Source of the DNA: DASVTR01 sp033855775
GTDB taxonomy: Bacteria > Acidobacteriota > Blastocatellia > Pyrinomonadales > Pyrinomonadaceae
Reading direction: 5' to 3'
Length of the DNA: 64,000 nucleotides
NCBI GenBank assembly: GCA_033855775.1
Contig: JAWVFT010000023.1
Span: 86,486 to 150,485, forward strand
The notes under the pieces were generated by a model, which worked only from the letters and a program-made list of their open reading frames with translations, had not been told where the DNA came from and made no database searches. Below, one piece after another: positions 51,582 to 60,382 of the stretch; positions within the stretch are counted from its first letter, which is position 1; the number at the start of each line of letters is the position of its first letter. The position numbers and the translations under genes are program-made.

Positions 51582-52790
51582 TTGGACGCGACCTATACAG
51601 TTCCAACGGTGGCGAATCGCTACCAGCAGCGGGCGCTGATTGTCGGCGTCGTCTTCGCCGTCCTGACGATAGCCGGCATCTTTCTGCCGCCGGAGACGGG
51701 CGGCGGCGCGGCCCAGTTCTTCCGCTCTTACCTGTTGGCCTTCGTCTTCTGGGTCGGCATCTGCGCCGGCTCGCTGGCCCTCCTGATGCTGCAACATCTG
51801 ACGGGCGGCGCGTGGGGCATGGTCATCCGGCGCGTGCTCGAAGCGGCGACGCGAACCCTTCCGCTCCTGATTATTCTCTTCGTCCCGCTCGTCTTCGGCC
51901 TGAGCCACATTTACGAGTGGGTTCATCCGGAACAGATAGCGGAGACGGCGGCGCGCACGCTCGTCGAATCCAAAGTCAAGTATCTCAACGTGACGTTCTT
52001 CATGATTCGCGCCGCCATCTACTTTGCCGTCTGGGCCGCGCTGACCTTTCTCTTGAACAAGTGGTCCGGCGAGCAGGACAGAACGGCGAACCGGCGATTG
52101 TCGCGCCAGTTTCGCATGTTGAGCGGGCCGGGGCTGGCGCTCTTCGTGTTGACCGTCACGTTCGCGTCCGTTGACTGGGTGATGTCTTTAGAGCCGGAAT
52201 GGTTCTCGACCATCTTCGGCCTCATCTTCGTCATCGGTTGGGTCTTGACGGCCTTCGCGCTGGTCATCGCGGTGATGGTCTTGCTGGCCGGACATAAGCC
52301 GATGGACACAGTTCTCCGCCCGAACCATTTTCAAGACCTCGGCAAGCTCTTGCTGGCCTTCGTCATGCTGTGGGCCTACTTCAACTTTTCGCAGTACTTG
52401 ATTATCTGGTCGGGCAACATCCCGGAAGAGACGAAGTGGTATCTGCACCGGACGCGCGGCGGTTGGGGCTGGATTGCCATCGCCGTCGTCATCTTCCACT
52501 TCGCGCTGCCGTTCCTGATGCTGCTCTCGCGTGATTTGAAGCGCAACGCGCGGCGGCTGGCCGTCGTCGCCATCGTCGTTTTCCTGATGCGCTTCATAGA
52601 CCTCCTGTGGATTATCGCGCCGACGTTTCGCCACGAGCATCTGGTCCTGAGTTGGCTGGACATCACAGCGCCGCTGGCCATGGGCGGGCTGTGGGTGGCC
52701 TTCTTCGTCTGGCAACTGAAGCAACGACCGCTGCTGCCCATCAACGACCCGTACCTCGGACAGACGTTGGAGCAGAGCCATCATCATTAA
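51582..52790 (+). CDS. actF: Alternative complex III subunit F (ActC paralogue)
   Basis: 402 aa from the TTG at 51582, two nt after the actE stop, with GGAGGG 11 nt upstream. About ten membrane helices: ALIVGVVFAVLTIAGIFL, FFRSYLLAFVFWVGICAGSLALLMLQHLTGGAWGMVIRR, SVDWVMSLEPEWFSTIFGLIF, FNFSQYLIIWSGNIPEETKWYLHR. These are ActF segments; the conserved Asp/Tyr/His are in the region near residues 290-330. It probably forms a proton path. The C-terminal helix ends in a His-rich tail (EQSHHH). Confidence 0.93.
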   Translation: MDATYTVPTVANRYQQRALIVGVVFAVLTIAGIFLPPETGGGAAQFFRSYLLAFVFWVGICAGSLALLMLQHLTGGAWGMVIRRVLEAATRTLPLLIILFVPLVFGLSHIYEWVHPEQIAETAARTLVESKVKYLNVTFFMIRAAIYFAVWAALTFLLNKWSGEQDRTANRRLSRQFRMLSGPGLALFVLTVTFASVDWVMSLEPEWFSTIFGLIFVIGWVLTAFALVIAVMVLLAGHKPMDTVLRPNHFQDLGKLLLAFVMLWAYFNFSQYLIIWSGNIPEETKWYLHRTRGGWGWIAIAVVIFHFALPFLMLLSRDLKRNARRLAVVAIVVFLMRFIDLLWIIAPTFRHEHLVLSWLDITAPLAMGGLWVAFFVWQLKQRPLLPINDPYLGQTLEQSHHH

Positions 52791-52843
52791 GCTGTCGGGA
52801 GCGCGGACGCGAAGGGTTAGCTTTTCGAAAGAGGTTTGAGCCG

Positions 52844-53476
52844 ATGAAGAAATCTCGTCACGACGACGATATACATAAGACGCCGGACGTGTCGCACGTT
52901 CAGAACCCGGATGTCGCGCACGAGGAGAGCGATGTCAACGTCAAAGCCATCCTGCAATTCGTCGGCGGGCTGCTGGCCTTCGGCATCATCGTCGCGATGT
53001 TGATGGCGTTGCTCTTCAAATATTTCGAGGCGCGCGAGGCGCAACTCGAAAAGCGGCAACCGCCTGGCCCGATGGCATTCAAGGAAGGCGCCGAGAAGTT
53101 GCCGCCTGAGCCGCGCTTGCAGTCTGCGCCCGGCTTCGGCGTGCAGGTGGAGAAGAACACGCCGGTCAACGCCGAAGAGATTGGGAAGATTGGAGCCTAC
53201 GACGAGAAGACGGGCAAGGTCAGCCTTGAATTGAACAAGCCGCAGGCCGAGATGGAAGTCTTGAACGAACTCTGGAAAGCGCAGATGGAAAAGGGAACGA
53301 TTGACCCGCAGACCGGAAAAACCGTCGGACTGCCCATCGAAGAAGCGAAGCGCAAGCTCGTCGAACAGAGCTTGCCCGCCAGAGCCGCGAAGGCCGGACA
53401 GCCGAACGCCGCTCAAGGTGCGGACGTGCCTTCGGCTGAAAGCTCCGGGCGGATGATGGAAAAGAGAGATCAATGA
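52844..53476 (+). CDS. Membrane-anchored protein of the act-cox cluster (function unknown)
   Basis: 210 aa from the ATG at 52844, GAGG 9 nt upstream. A charged N-terminus (KKSRHDDDIHKTPDVSHVQNPDVAHEESD) precedes one membrane helix (AILQFVGGLLAFGIIVAMLMALLF) and a soluble C-terminal part (LEKRQPPGPMAFKEGAEKLPPEPRLQS). The position matches a small single-helix subunit near ActF in ACIII clusters (ActG), but homology is not visible. Its stop overlaps the SCO start codon (ATGA), so it is translated with it. Confidence 0.7.
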   Translation: MKKSRHDDDIHKTPDVSHVQNPDVAHEESDVNVKAILQFVGGLLAFGIIVAMLMALLFKYFEAREAQLEKRQPPGPMAFKEGAEKLPPEPRLQSAPGFGVQVEKNTPVNAEEIGKIGAYDEKTGKVSLELNKPQAEMEVLNELWKAQMEKGTIDPQTGKTVGLPIEEAKRKLVEQSLPARAAKAGQPNAAQGADVPSAESSGRMMEKRDQ

Positions 53477-54507
53477 AGCAAGCGAGCAGTCGGCAGTCAG
53501 CATTTGATGTTCAGTTAAAGCGAGCGCGAAGTTGGTCGCGCGGGCCACGGCCTGCGTCGTTAAAGCCGAGGCTTGCGCTGTCAAAGTTGTGGCCCGCGTC
53601 ATTGAGGCCGTGGCCTGCGTCGTTAGGACTTCTTTCGCTTCCTCTTGGACTCTTGTTGCTCTGCGCTTTGTGCCTGACGGCGGCGGCGCAACCCGGCGTG
53701 CCGCGCGTCAATTCGCCGCTCTACGGGCAGCGACCCGAAATGGGCGAGCCTTCAGCCGGGCTGCCGCCCGCTTTGCAGAAGGTGAGCCTAGACCAGCGTT
53801 TGAACGAGCAGGTTCCGCTCGACCTCACGTTCCGCGACGAGACGGGGCGCGAGGTCAAGCTCGCAGAATATTTTCAAAAGGGACGGCCCGTCGTGCTGTC
53901 GCTCGTCTTCTACGAATGCCCGATGCTCTGCAATCAAGTCCTGAACGGACTCGTCAGCAGCATCAAGACGCTCACCTTTTCCGCCGGGAAAGAGTTTGAG
54001 GTTTTGACCGTCAGCTTCGACCCGCGCGAGGGGCCGGAGGTGGCCCGCGCGAAGAAGGATTCCTACATGGTGCGCTACCAGCGACCGGGGACGGAGCAGG
54101 GCTGGCATTTTCTGACGGGTGATGCGCCTTCAATCGCCGCGCTGACGAAAGCCGTCGGCTTTAACTATTATTACGACAACGCGACGAATCAATTTGCGCA
54201 TGCTTCAGGCATCATCGTGCTGACGCCGCAGGGCAAAATCGCGCGCTACTTTTACGGCATTGATTACGCCCCGCGCGACTTGCGCTTCGGCCTGATAGAA
54301 GCTTCGGAAAACAGAATCGGCTCGCCCGTAGACCAACTGCTGCTCTACTGCTATCACTACGACCCGGCGACCGGCAAGTATGCGATAGTCATCAACATCA
54401 TGCGCATCGCAGGAATCCTCACCATCGTCGGGATAGCTTCTTTAATCCTGCTCCTGCGGCGCAAAAGCATGATGGGGGCGCGGCTCAGCCAGGGAGGAAC
54501 GGCGTAA
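53473..54507 (+). CDS. SCO1/SenC-type copper chaperone
   Basis: 344 aa. The copper ligands are in FYECPMLCNQVLNGL (CxxxC) and the distal His in QFAHASGIIVL. It has a thioredoxin-like fold from DETGREVKLAEYFQKGRPVVLSLVF, and a C-terminal membrane helix (IVGIASLILLLRRK), an unusual second anchor. Residues 24-51 consist of four heptapeptide repeats (GPRPASL, KPRLALS, KLWPASL, RPWPASL) encoded by 21-nt repeats, before the signal helix. The start overlaps the previous stop by 4 nt. Needed for CuA assembly in the oxidase encoded next. Confidence 0.92.
   Translation: MKQASSRQSAFDVQLKRARSWSRGPRPASLKPRLALSKLWPASLRPWPASLGLLSLPLGLLLLCALCLTAAAQPGVPRVNSPLYGQRPEMGEPSAGLPPALQKVSLDQRLNEQVPLDLTFRDETGREVKLAEYFQKGRPVVLSLVFYECPMLCNQVLNGLVSSIKTLTFSAGKEFEVLTVSFDPREGPEVARAKKDSYMVRYQRPGTEQGWHFLTGDAPSIAALTKAVGFNYYYDNATNQFAHASGIIVLTPQGKIARYFYGIDYAPRDLRFGLIEASENRIGSPVDQLLLYCYHYDPATGKYAIVINIMRIAGILTIVGIASLILLLRRKSMMGARLSQGGTA
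53542..53625. repeat. Four in-frame 21-nt tandem repeats in the SCO gene
   Basis: Units start at 53542, 53563, 53584 and 53605 with core aggccgtggcctgcgtcgtta; a decayed fifth copy follows. In frame, seven codons each. Confidence 0.85.
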
Positions 54508-54508
54508 G

Positions 54509-55630
54509 ATGCAATCATGGCTACCATTCTTGCCGGAGGCGGCATCGACTCTGGCGCGGCGCGTGGACGCGCTCTATCTCTACATGGTCGCAATCACGGC
54601 TTTTTTCACCGTGCTCATCGTCGGCGTGCTCATCTACTTCGTGCTCAAGTATCGCCGCCGCGTGGCCTACGAGATACCGCAGCCCATCGCCGGTTCCGTC
54701 AAGCTGGAAACGATGTGGACGGTCGTCCCCTTCATCATTGCGATGAGCATGTTCGTCTGGGGCGCGAGCGTCTACTTCGCGCAGTATCGCCCGCCCGCGA
54801 ACGCGATGGAGATTTACGTCGTCGGCAAACAATGGATGTGGAAGTTTCAGCACCAGACGGGCCAGCGCGAGATTAACGAACTGCACGTTCCCGTCGGTCG
54901 CAAAGTAAAGCTGACGATGACGACCGAAGATGTCATCCACAGCTTCTTCGTCCCGGCCTTTCGTCTCAAGGCCGACGTGATTCCGGGCCGCTACACATAC
55001 TACTGGTTCGAGGCCACACAGCCGGGCCGTTATCACTTGTTCTGCGCCGAGTACTGCGGCACCAACCATTCGGGCATGGGCGGCTGGATAGTCGTCATGG
55101 ATCCGACCGACTACGACAACTGGCTGAGCGGCAACGCCAATCAGGAATCGCCCGTCGCCGCCGGGCAGAAAATCTTCCAGACGCTCGGCTGCGCTTCGTG
55201 TCACGGGCAGAACGGCGAGGGCGGGCGCGGGCCGACCTTCACCGGACTCTTGAACAGCAAGACGCAGCTTGAAGGCGGGCAAACGGTCGAGGCCGACGAA
55301 GCCTACATTCGCAACTCTATCCTGAACCCGTCGGAACAAATCGTCGCCGGTTATCAAAACATCATGCCGACCTTCAAGGGGCAGGTCACGGAAGAGCAGA
55401 TGTTGCTGCTCATCAGCTATATCAAGTCGCTCAGCCCGAGCCAGACTTCCGGCATCTCGACGACCGCCCCGGCGCGCTCGAACAACCAGAGCACAGGAGG
55501 CGCGGCGACGCCCGCGACGCAGAGTAGCAGCAGCGGCAACCCTGACGAACAACGCTCGAACCCAATCGGCTCTACGCCGCCGCGCGGCAATCAAAGCAGT
55601 CCGAGCAGCAATCAAAACAGCCCTAGGTAG
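54509..55630 (+). CDS. ctaC: Cytochrome c oxidase subunit II with fused cytochrome c (caa3 type)
   Basis: 373 aa. Two membrane helices (LYMVAITAFFTVLIVGVLIYF, TMWTVVPFIIAMSMFVWG), then the CuA cupredoxin domain with GKQWMWKFQH and CAEYCGTNHSGMGGW. A C-terminal cytochrome c follows (GCASCHGQNGEGG, Met ligand near QNIMPTFKG), and the last 45 residues are Asn/Ser-rich. The fused heme domain allows electron entry from ACIII or soluble cytochrome. The start is 1 nt after the SCO stop. Confidence 0.96.
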   Translation: MQSWLPFLPEAASTLARRVDALYLYMVAITAFFTVLIVGVLIYFVLKYRRRVAYEIPQPIAGSVKLETMWTVVPFIIAMSMFVWGASVYFAQYRPPANAMEIYVVGKQWMWKFQHQTGQREINELHVPVGRKVKLTMTTEDVIHSFFVPAFRLKADVIPGRYTYYWFEATQPGRYHLFCAEYCGTNHSGMGGWIVVMDPTDYDNWLSGNANQESPVAAGQKIFQTLGCASCHGQNGEGGRGPTFTGLLNSKTQLEGGQTVEADEAYIRNSILNPSEQIVAGYQNIMPTFKGQVTEEQMLLLISYIKSLSPSQTSGISTTAPARSNNQSTGGAATPATQSSSSGNPDEQRSNPIGSTPPRGNQSSPSSNQNSPR

Positions 55631-55645
55631 CAAGACAATAAGGTT

Positions 55646-57364
55646 ATGGACACACAAGTTGAACAATTCGAGCCGGTGACGCCGATTGATTCGCGCGTCA
55701 ACTATCTCAACGCCAAGTACGGCATCAAGTCGTGGCTACTGACGAAAGACCACAAGCGCATCGCCCTGCTGTATCTGGCGTCCATCTCGGTCTTCTTCCT
55801 GCTCGGCGGCATCTACGCGCTGGCGATTCGGCTTGAACTCCTGACGCCGAAGGGCGACCTCGTGCAGGCGCAGACCTACAACAAGATGTTCACGCAGCAC
55901 GGCATCATCATGGTCTTCTTCTTCCTGATTCCAAGCATTCCAGCCGTGCTCGGAAACTTCCTCATCCCGATTATGATTGGGGCCAAGGATTTGGCCTTCC
56001 CGAAGATTAACCTGCTCAGTTGGTATCTCTACATGGCGGGCGGACTCTTCACGCTCTGGGCCTTGATTAACGGCGGCGTGGACACAGGCTGGACTTTCTA
56101 CGCGCCCTACTCGACCACTTTTTCCAACACCTACGTCGTCGCCACCGGACTAGGCATCTTTATCACGGGCTTCTCTTCCATCCTGACGGGCTTAAACTTC
56201 ATCGTCACGATTCACACGATGCGCGCTCCCGGCATGACCTGGTTTCGGCTGCCGCTCTTCGTCTGGTCGCACTACGCGACCAGCCTGATTATGATTCTCG
56301 GCACGCCCGTCATCGCCATCACTATCCTGCTGCTGGCCTTCGAGCGCTTGATGCACATAGGAATTTTCGACCCGGCCCTCGGCGGCGATCCAGTGCTCTT
56401 CCAGCATCTCTTCTGGTTCTACTCGCACCCGGCTGTCTACATCATGATTCTGCCTTCGATGGGCGTCGTCAGTGAGTTGATTGCCAACTTTTCACGCAAG
56501 AATATTTTCGGCTATTCGTTCGTCGCTTTCTCTTCAATCGCCATCGCGGTCTTCGGCTTTCTGGTCTGGGGCCATCACATGTTCGTCAGCGGCCAATCGG
56601 TCTACGCGGGCATGATTTTTTCCATCATCTCTTACGCCGTGGCGATTCCCTCCGCGGTCAAGGTTTTTAACTGGACGGCGACGCTCTATCGCGGCTCTAT
56701 CTCATGGGACACGCCGATGCTTTACGGCCTCTTCTTCATCGGGCTGTTTCTCATCGGCGGCATGACGGGACTGTTTCTCGCGGCCCTCGGCTTAGACGTT
56801 CACGTTCACGACACTTACTTCGTCGTCGCGCACTTTCACTACGTGATGGTCGGCGGAACCCTGATGGGCTATCTCGGCGGGCTTCATTACTGGTGGCCGA
56901 AGATAACGGGCCGGATGTACCCGGAATCATGGGCGCGCTTTGCGGCCCTCGTCATCTTCGTCGGCTTCAACCTGACGTTCTTCCCGCAGTTCATCGTCGG
57001 TTATCTTGGGATGCCGCGTCGCTACCATGCCTACGCCGATGAGTTTCAAGTCCTGAACGTGCTTTCGACCGCGGGAGCTTCGGTGCTCGGCACGGGCATG
57101 ATTCTGCCGGTCGTGTATCTGATTTGGTCTATGCGCTACGGGCGCGTCGCTCCGGCGAATCCGTGGATGCTGCCCGGCCTCGAATGGCGCACGTCCAGCC
57201 CGCCGCCGACGGAGAATTTCGTCGCCACTCCGGTCGTCACATGGGAAGCTTACGAGTTTGCGCCGCCCGAAGAGTTGCGCATCATCGGCAAGTTTGAGGC
57301 GAACGACAGGCCGGACCATCCGATTGAGACGCCGCCCATCGCAGGCGAAGCCCTCGGCTCATAA
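55646..57364 (+). CDS. ctaD: Cytochrome c oxidase subunit I, A2-type heme-copper oxidase
   Basis: 572 aa, 12 membrane helices. Heme and CuB ligands include the H of TQHGIIMVFFFL, the FYSHPAVYIMILP segment, HHMFVSG and HVHDTYFVVAHFHYV. The YSHPAV instead of GHPEV shows the D-channel Glu is absent, the mark of the A2 subfamily (as in Rhodothermus/Thermus caa3). This reduces O2 and pumps protons. The C-terminal extension is short. Confidence 0.97.
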   Translation: MDTQVEQFEPVTPIDSRVNYLNAKYGIKSWLLTKDHKRIALLYLASISVFFLLGGIYALAIRLELLTPKGDLVQAQTYNKMFTQHGIIMVFFFLIPSIPAVLGNFLIPIMIGAKDLAFPKINLLSWYLYMAGGLFTLWALINGGVDTGWTFYAPYSTTFSNTYVVATGLGIFITGFSSILTGLNFIVTIHTMRAPGMTWFRLPLFVWSHYATSLIMILGTPVIAITILLLAFERLMHIGIFDPALGGDPVLFQHLFWFYSHPAVYIMILPSMGVVSELIANFSRKNIFGYSFVAFSSIAIAVFGFLVWGHHMFVSGQSVYAGMIFSIISYAVAIPSAVKVFNWTATLYRGSISWDTPMLYGLFFIGLFLIGGMTGLFLAALGLDVHVHDTYFVVAHFHYVMVGGTLMGYLGGLHYWWPKITGRMYPESWARFAALVIFVGFNLTFFPQFIVGYLGMPRRYHAYADEFQVLNVLSTAGASVLGTGMILPVVYLIWSMRYGRVAPANPWMLPGLEWRTSSPPPTENFVATPVVTWEAYEFAPPEELRIIGKFEANDRPDHPIETPPIAGEALGS

Positions 57365-57380
57365 CCGTGGACGATTGTGA

Positions 57381-57428
57381 GATGAAGCGAGAGCTAAAAA
57401 TAGAATGATGAAGCGAGAGCTAAAAAAT
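57381..57428. repeat. Direct repeat between ctaD and subunit III
   Basis: Two copies of gatgaagcgagagctaaaaa, about 26 nt apart. It is followed by a 7-nt-spaced cgtcattcgtcgctc segment that is only partly complementary to it. Confidence 0.55.
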
Positions 57429-57496
57429 AGTCGGCCCGTCATTCGTCGCTCATCGTCGCGGCATCCGTAGTTATCTTTTCTTGGGGAGTAAAAGTT

Positions 57497-58189
57497 TTGG
57501 CTACAAGTCACGCTGAAGCAACGCATCACAGAGCGCTACAGCATCACTTCGACAATCTTGAGCAGCAGCGCGAAGCAGGCTCGATTGGGATGTGGGTCTT
57601 TCTGGTCACGGAGATTATGTTCTTCGGCGGCCTCTTCATGGCCTACCTGCTGTATCGCTACAAGTATCCGGGCGGGTTCGTCGCGGGCAGCAATCACCTT
57701 GACATCGTGCTCGGCAGCATCAACACCGTCGTCCTGATTTGCAGCAGCTTGACGATGGCCCTCGCCGTCTACTTCGCGCAGACCGGCAAGCGGCGCAACC
57801 AGATTCTCTTTCTCGTCATGACGATGATTCTCGGCGCGGCCTTCCTCGTCATCAAGGGCTTTGAGTACGCGGAGAAGTTCAGAGACCACCTCTTTCCGAG
57901 CACGGGCTTTCGTTGGGAAGCGCAACTGCCGCACGGCACGACGACGCAGCAAGTGCAGATGTTCTACTGGATTTACTTTGCGATGACGGGACTGCACGCC
58001 CTGCACATGATTATCGGTTTGGGCCTCATCGCTTTCCTCGTCTACTACGCTTATCGCGGACGCTACACGCCCGAATATCACGCGCCCGTCGAACTGACCG
58101 GACTCTACTGGCACTTCGTAGACATCGTTTGGATTTTCCTCTTCCCGCTGCTCTACCTCCTCGGCAGACATTTGGAAGCGGCGCATTGA
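57497..58189 (+). CDS. ctaE: Cytochrome c oxidase subunit III
   Basis: 230 aa. The TTG start at 57497 has GGGGAG 8 nt upstream. Features: IGMWVFLVTEIMFFGGLFMAYLLYRYKY, the long middle helix LVMTMILGAAFLVIKGFEYAEKF, FYWIYFAMTGLHALHMIIGL and LYWHFVDIVWIFLFPLLYLLG. Seven helices. Stabilises the active centre of subunit I. The spacing to subunit IV is 15 nt. Confidence 0.95.
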   Translation: MATSHAEATHHRALQHHFDNLEQQREAGSIGMWVFLVTEIMFFGGLFMAYLLYRYKYPGGFVAGSNHLDIVLGSINTVVLICSSLTMALAVYFAQTGKRRNQILFLVMTMILGAAFLVIKGFEYAEKFRDHLFPSTGFRWEAQLPHGTTTQQVQMFYWIYFAMTGLHALHMIIGLGLIAFLVYYAYRGRYTPEYHAPVELTGLYWHFVDIVWIFLFPLLYLLGRHLEAAH

Positions 58190-58204
58190 CGGAGGCTTGA
58201 AATC

Positions 58205-58525
58205 ATGTCCGAACACATCGTCCAAAAGAACACGTACTTTCTGATTTTCGGCGCGCTGATGGTCGGCACGGCCTTGACCGTCATCGCCGCCAAGGTTGAC
58301 TTAGACCACTTCTTTCACGGAGCGAACACGGTCGTCGCCCTGACCATCGCCGTCATCAAAGCGACGCTCGTCGTCCTTTACTTCATGCACGTCCGCTACA
58401 GCACGCGGCTCATCTGGGTGGTCGTCGTGGCGGGCTTCTTCTGGCTTGGGATTCTCTTCGTTTTGACGATGAGCGACTACTTGAGCAGGAGTTGGTGGAT
58501 TAAGCCCATCGTCGAATCCCAGTGA
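58205..58525 (+). CDS. ctaF: Cytochrome c oxidase subunit IV (prokaryotic CtaF type)
   Basis: 106 aa, three membrane helices. NTYFLIFGALMVGTALTVIAAKVDL, TVVALTIAVIKATLVVLYFMHVRYSTRLIW and VVAGFFWLGILFVLTMSDYL are the family pattern, with the ALTIAVIKA-LVVLYFMH core. Last gene of the respiratory cluster, followed by a terminator. Confidence 0.93.
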   Translation: MSEHIVQKNTYFLIFGALMVGTALTVIAAKVDLDHFFHGANTVVALTIAVIKATLVVLYFMHVRYSTRLIWVVVVAGFFWLGILFVLTMSDYLSRSWWIKPIVESQ

Positions 58526-58578
58526 CGCGACATCACATGGCTTGACCGGAAGAGGCGGGATAAAACGATAGCGCGGGC

Positions 58579-58617
58579 GCGGCGAAGTTAAACGACTTCG
58601 CCGCGTCAAACTGTTTT
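58579..58617 (+). terminator. Intrinsic terminator of the act-cox cluster
   Basis: Stem CGCGGCGAAGT / ACTTCGCCGCG with a 5-nt loop (58579-58605), then CAAACTGTTTTT. About 50 nt after the subunit IV stop. Confidence 0.88.
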
Positions 58618-58655
58618 TGAGCTTCAGCGCGGGCCGCGTGAATCGGCTCCGGCGT

Positions 58656-59015
58656 TTATTCGGCGAGCGACAATTTCGAATCGCGCGCCAGCAGGATTTT
58701 CCGGCACGACGGGCATTCGATTTTGCGCGTCCCGTCGCTGGTCTTGATGGCCGTGCCGCAGTTCGGACACTCTGCTTCGACCGCTTGACTAGTGAAATTC
58801 TGGCGCATCATAAAGAGCGGCAAGATGACTCCGGCCATCATCAGCGGAATGCCGAAGAGCAGCCCGACGCCCGTTCCCTCGCCCAGAGTCAAACTGACGA
58901 CGAGGCCCGCTATAAAGAGCAGCAGCCCTAGCCCGATTGCGATTGAAAATCCGAAAGCAGGGTCAGCCGTTCGTCCGGCGCGCACAGCTTCAGGTCTCTT
59001 AACTTCCATAGCCAT
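58656..59015 (-). CDS. Small membrane protein with C-terminal zinc ribbon
   Basis: 119 aa from the ATG at 59015, which has GGAGG 6 nt upstream. Two membrane helices (PAFGFSIAIGLGLLLFIAGLVVSLTL, VGLLFGIPLMMAGVILPLFMM) are followed by a CPNC...CPSC zinc ribbon (residues ~85-108). The function is unknown. The ribbon-membrane combination also occurs at 18981. Confidence 0.75.
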   Translation of the reverse strand: MAMEVKRPEAVRAGRTADPAFGFSIAIGLGLLLFIAGLVVSLTLGEGTGVGLLFGIPLMMAGVILPLFMMRQNFTSQAVEAECPNCGTAIKTSDGTRKIECPSCRKILLARDSKLSLAE

Positions 59016-59316
59016 TCTGTTCCTCCATCGTTCTTCGGACTCTGTAAAATAGCGATTCATGGAATGGGCGCGAACGCGCCGGAAGAAGCATTAACCAGCC
59101 AATCAATGAGCGCAAGTTATCACAGCCGCGCCCGCAGCGACAAGTCTGTCGCCCGTCTCGCTCGCAGAGCGACAACAGAGCGATAAGGCTGTCGCAGCCA
59201 TCGTGGCCATCGTTCAATCACGCCGCCGCCTTGTTCCAGATTTGAGCCTGCGCTCCGATGCTGTTAAAGTGTCGGGTTTCGATTGTCAGGAAGAAAAACA
59301 TCCGAGGTCATCCGTT

Positions 59317-60375
59317 ATGAGCAGTCAAGGCGAAACACGTTTCGAGAATTTCTTAAATCAGCAGGACGAAGAGTTGTGGTCTGGAGCGATGACGACGCTG
59401 CTGCGCTCCGTTCATGAGGTGGACAAGACGGCCACGCAAATCTGGTTCGCCTTCTACCCGCTCTCGCTTCATCGCGCGCTGCGGAAGGCGGAAGACCCCG
59501 CCGCCCTCGCCCGAAAGCTCTTGATGCAGGGCCGCTACACGCTCACAGAGCAGATTGATTCTTCGCACGACTTTCTCTACGGCCATCGCTTCTGGCCCGC
59601 CGTGAAGAAAGCCGTCATCAAACACGCCGCAGCCTTCGGCGAGATGCCGCAGGCAGACCTCGCCGCGCAAATCCTGAGCGTCGCGCGCAGCGTCGCCGCC
59701 GAACTCAAAACTGACGAAGCATTGCTCACCGGCATCACGGCTGTCGCCTTCATGACCGTCCAGCAAACCGGACTTGAGGCCGTCAAGGCGTCTCCGGGCG
59801 CGATTCGACTCAGTTCAAAAGTCGCCAAAAAATCGCCGGAGCACATTCTTAAAGAACGCGCGAAGGATGACGGCCAGGGTTTGCTCGGTTTCCTCAAGAC
59901 GGTGGACAAGGAATGGACTGTCACCTTCGACGAAAACGACGCGAAGGCTCGTTACAAAGTCATCCACATGGAAGACCTCGCGGCGGGCGCGGCGCGCGAC
60001 ACTGCGCGCGACTGGCGCGCTCTTGACCCGCGCTGCATCGAAGGGCCGATTCCCGTCGAGTGTCGCTCGGCTTCGTGCGGGACGTGTTGGGTCGGCGTGC
60101 TCGGCGGCGCGGAAAAACTTTCCGATGTCAGCGCGCGCGAAGGCAAGAAGATTAAAGAGTTCGGCTACATCGAAACCAACGAACCGCATCCCATCATCCG
60201 CCTCGCCTGCATGGCTCAAGCCTCCGGCGCAGTCTCCGTCGTCATCCCGCCATGGAACGGCGTCTTCGGCACATACCTGCGCTCGCTTGACGAGCAGGCG
60301 CAAGAAGCAGCAGCCCCCGCGTTGCCGGGAGCAAGCGAGACGGGCAGCCAGAACGCGCAGGACTTAAGCAACTAA
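59317..60375 (+). CDS. 2Fe-2S ferredoxin-type protein with large helical N-terminal domain
   Basis: 352 aa from the ATG at 59317, with GAGG 9 nt upstream. Residues 1-170 are helical with no known motif (ENFLNQQDEELWSGAMTTLLRSVHEVDKTATQIWFAFYPL). The C-terminal domain is a plant-type 2Fe-2S ferredoxin: ECRSASCGTCWVGVLGG (C-x4-C-x2-C) and RLACMAQASG (fourth Cys). A disordered Ala/Gln tail ends the protein. A partner oxidoreductase is not visible. An 8-bp gap separates it from the EamA gene. Confidence 0.8.
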   Translation: MSSQGETRFENFLNQQDEELWSGAMTTLLRSVHEVDKTATQIWFAFYPLSLHRALRKAEDPAALARKLLMQGRYTLTEQIDSSHDFLYGHRFWPAVKKAVIKHAAAFGEMPQADLAAQILSVARSVAAELKTDEALLTGITAVAFMTVQQTGLEAVKASPGAIRLSSKVAKKSPEHILKERAKDDGQGLLGFLKTVDKEWTVTFDENDAKARYKVIHMEDLAAGAARDTARDWRALDPRCIEGPIPVECRSASCGTCWVGVLGGAEKLSDVSAREGKKIKEFGYIETNEPHPIIRLACMAQASGAVSVVIPPWNGVFGTYLRSLDEQAQEAAAPALPGASETGSQNAQDLSN

Positions 60376-60382
60376 ACATCCC

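Noticed and set aside
53473..53541. Frameshift or mis-start making SCO too long
   Set aside because: The ATGA overlap with the upstream gene is a standard coupling, and the frame is open throughout; the extra residues are explained by the 21-nt repeat.
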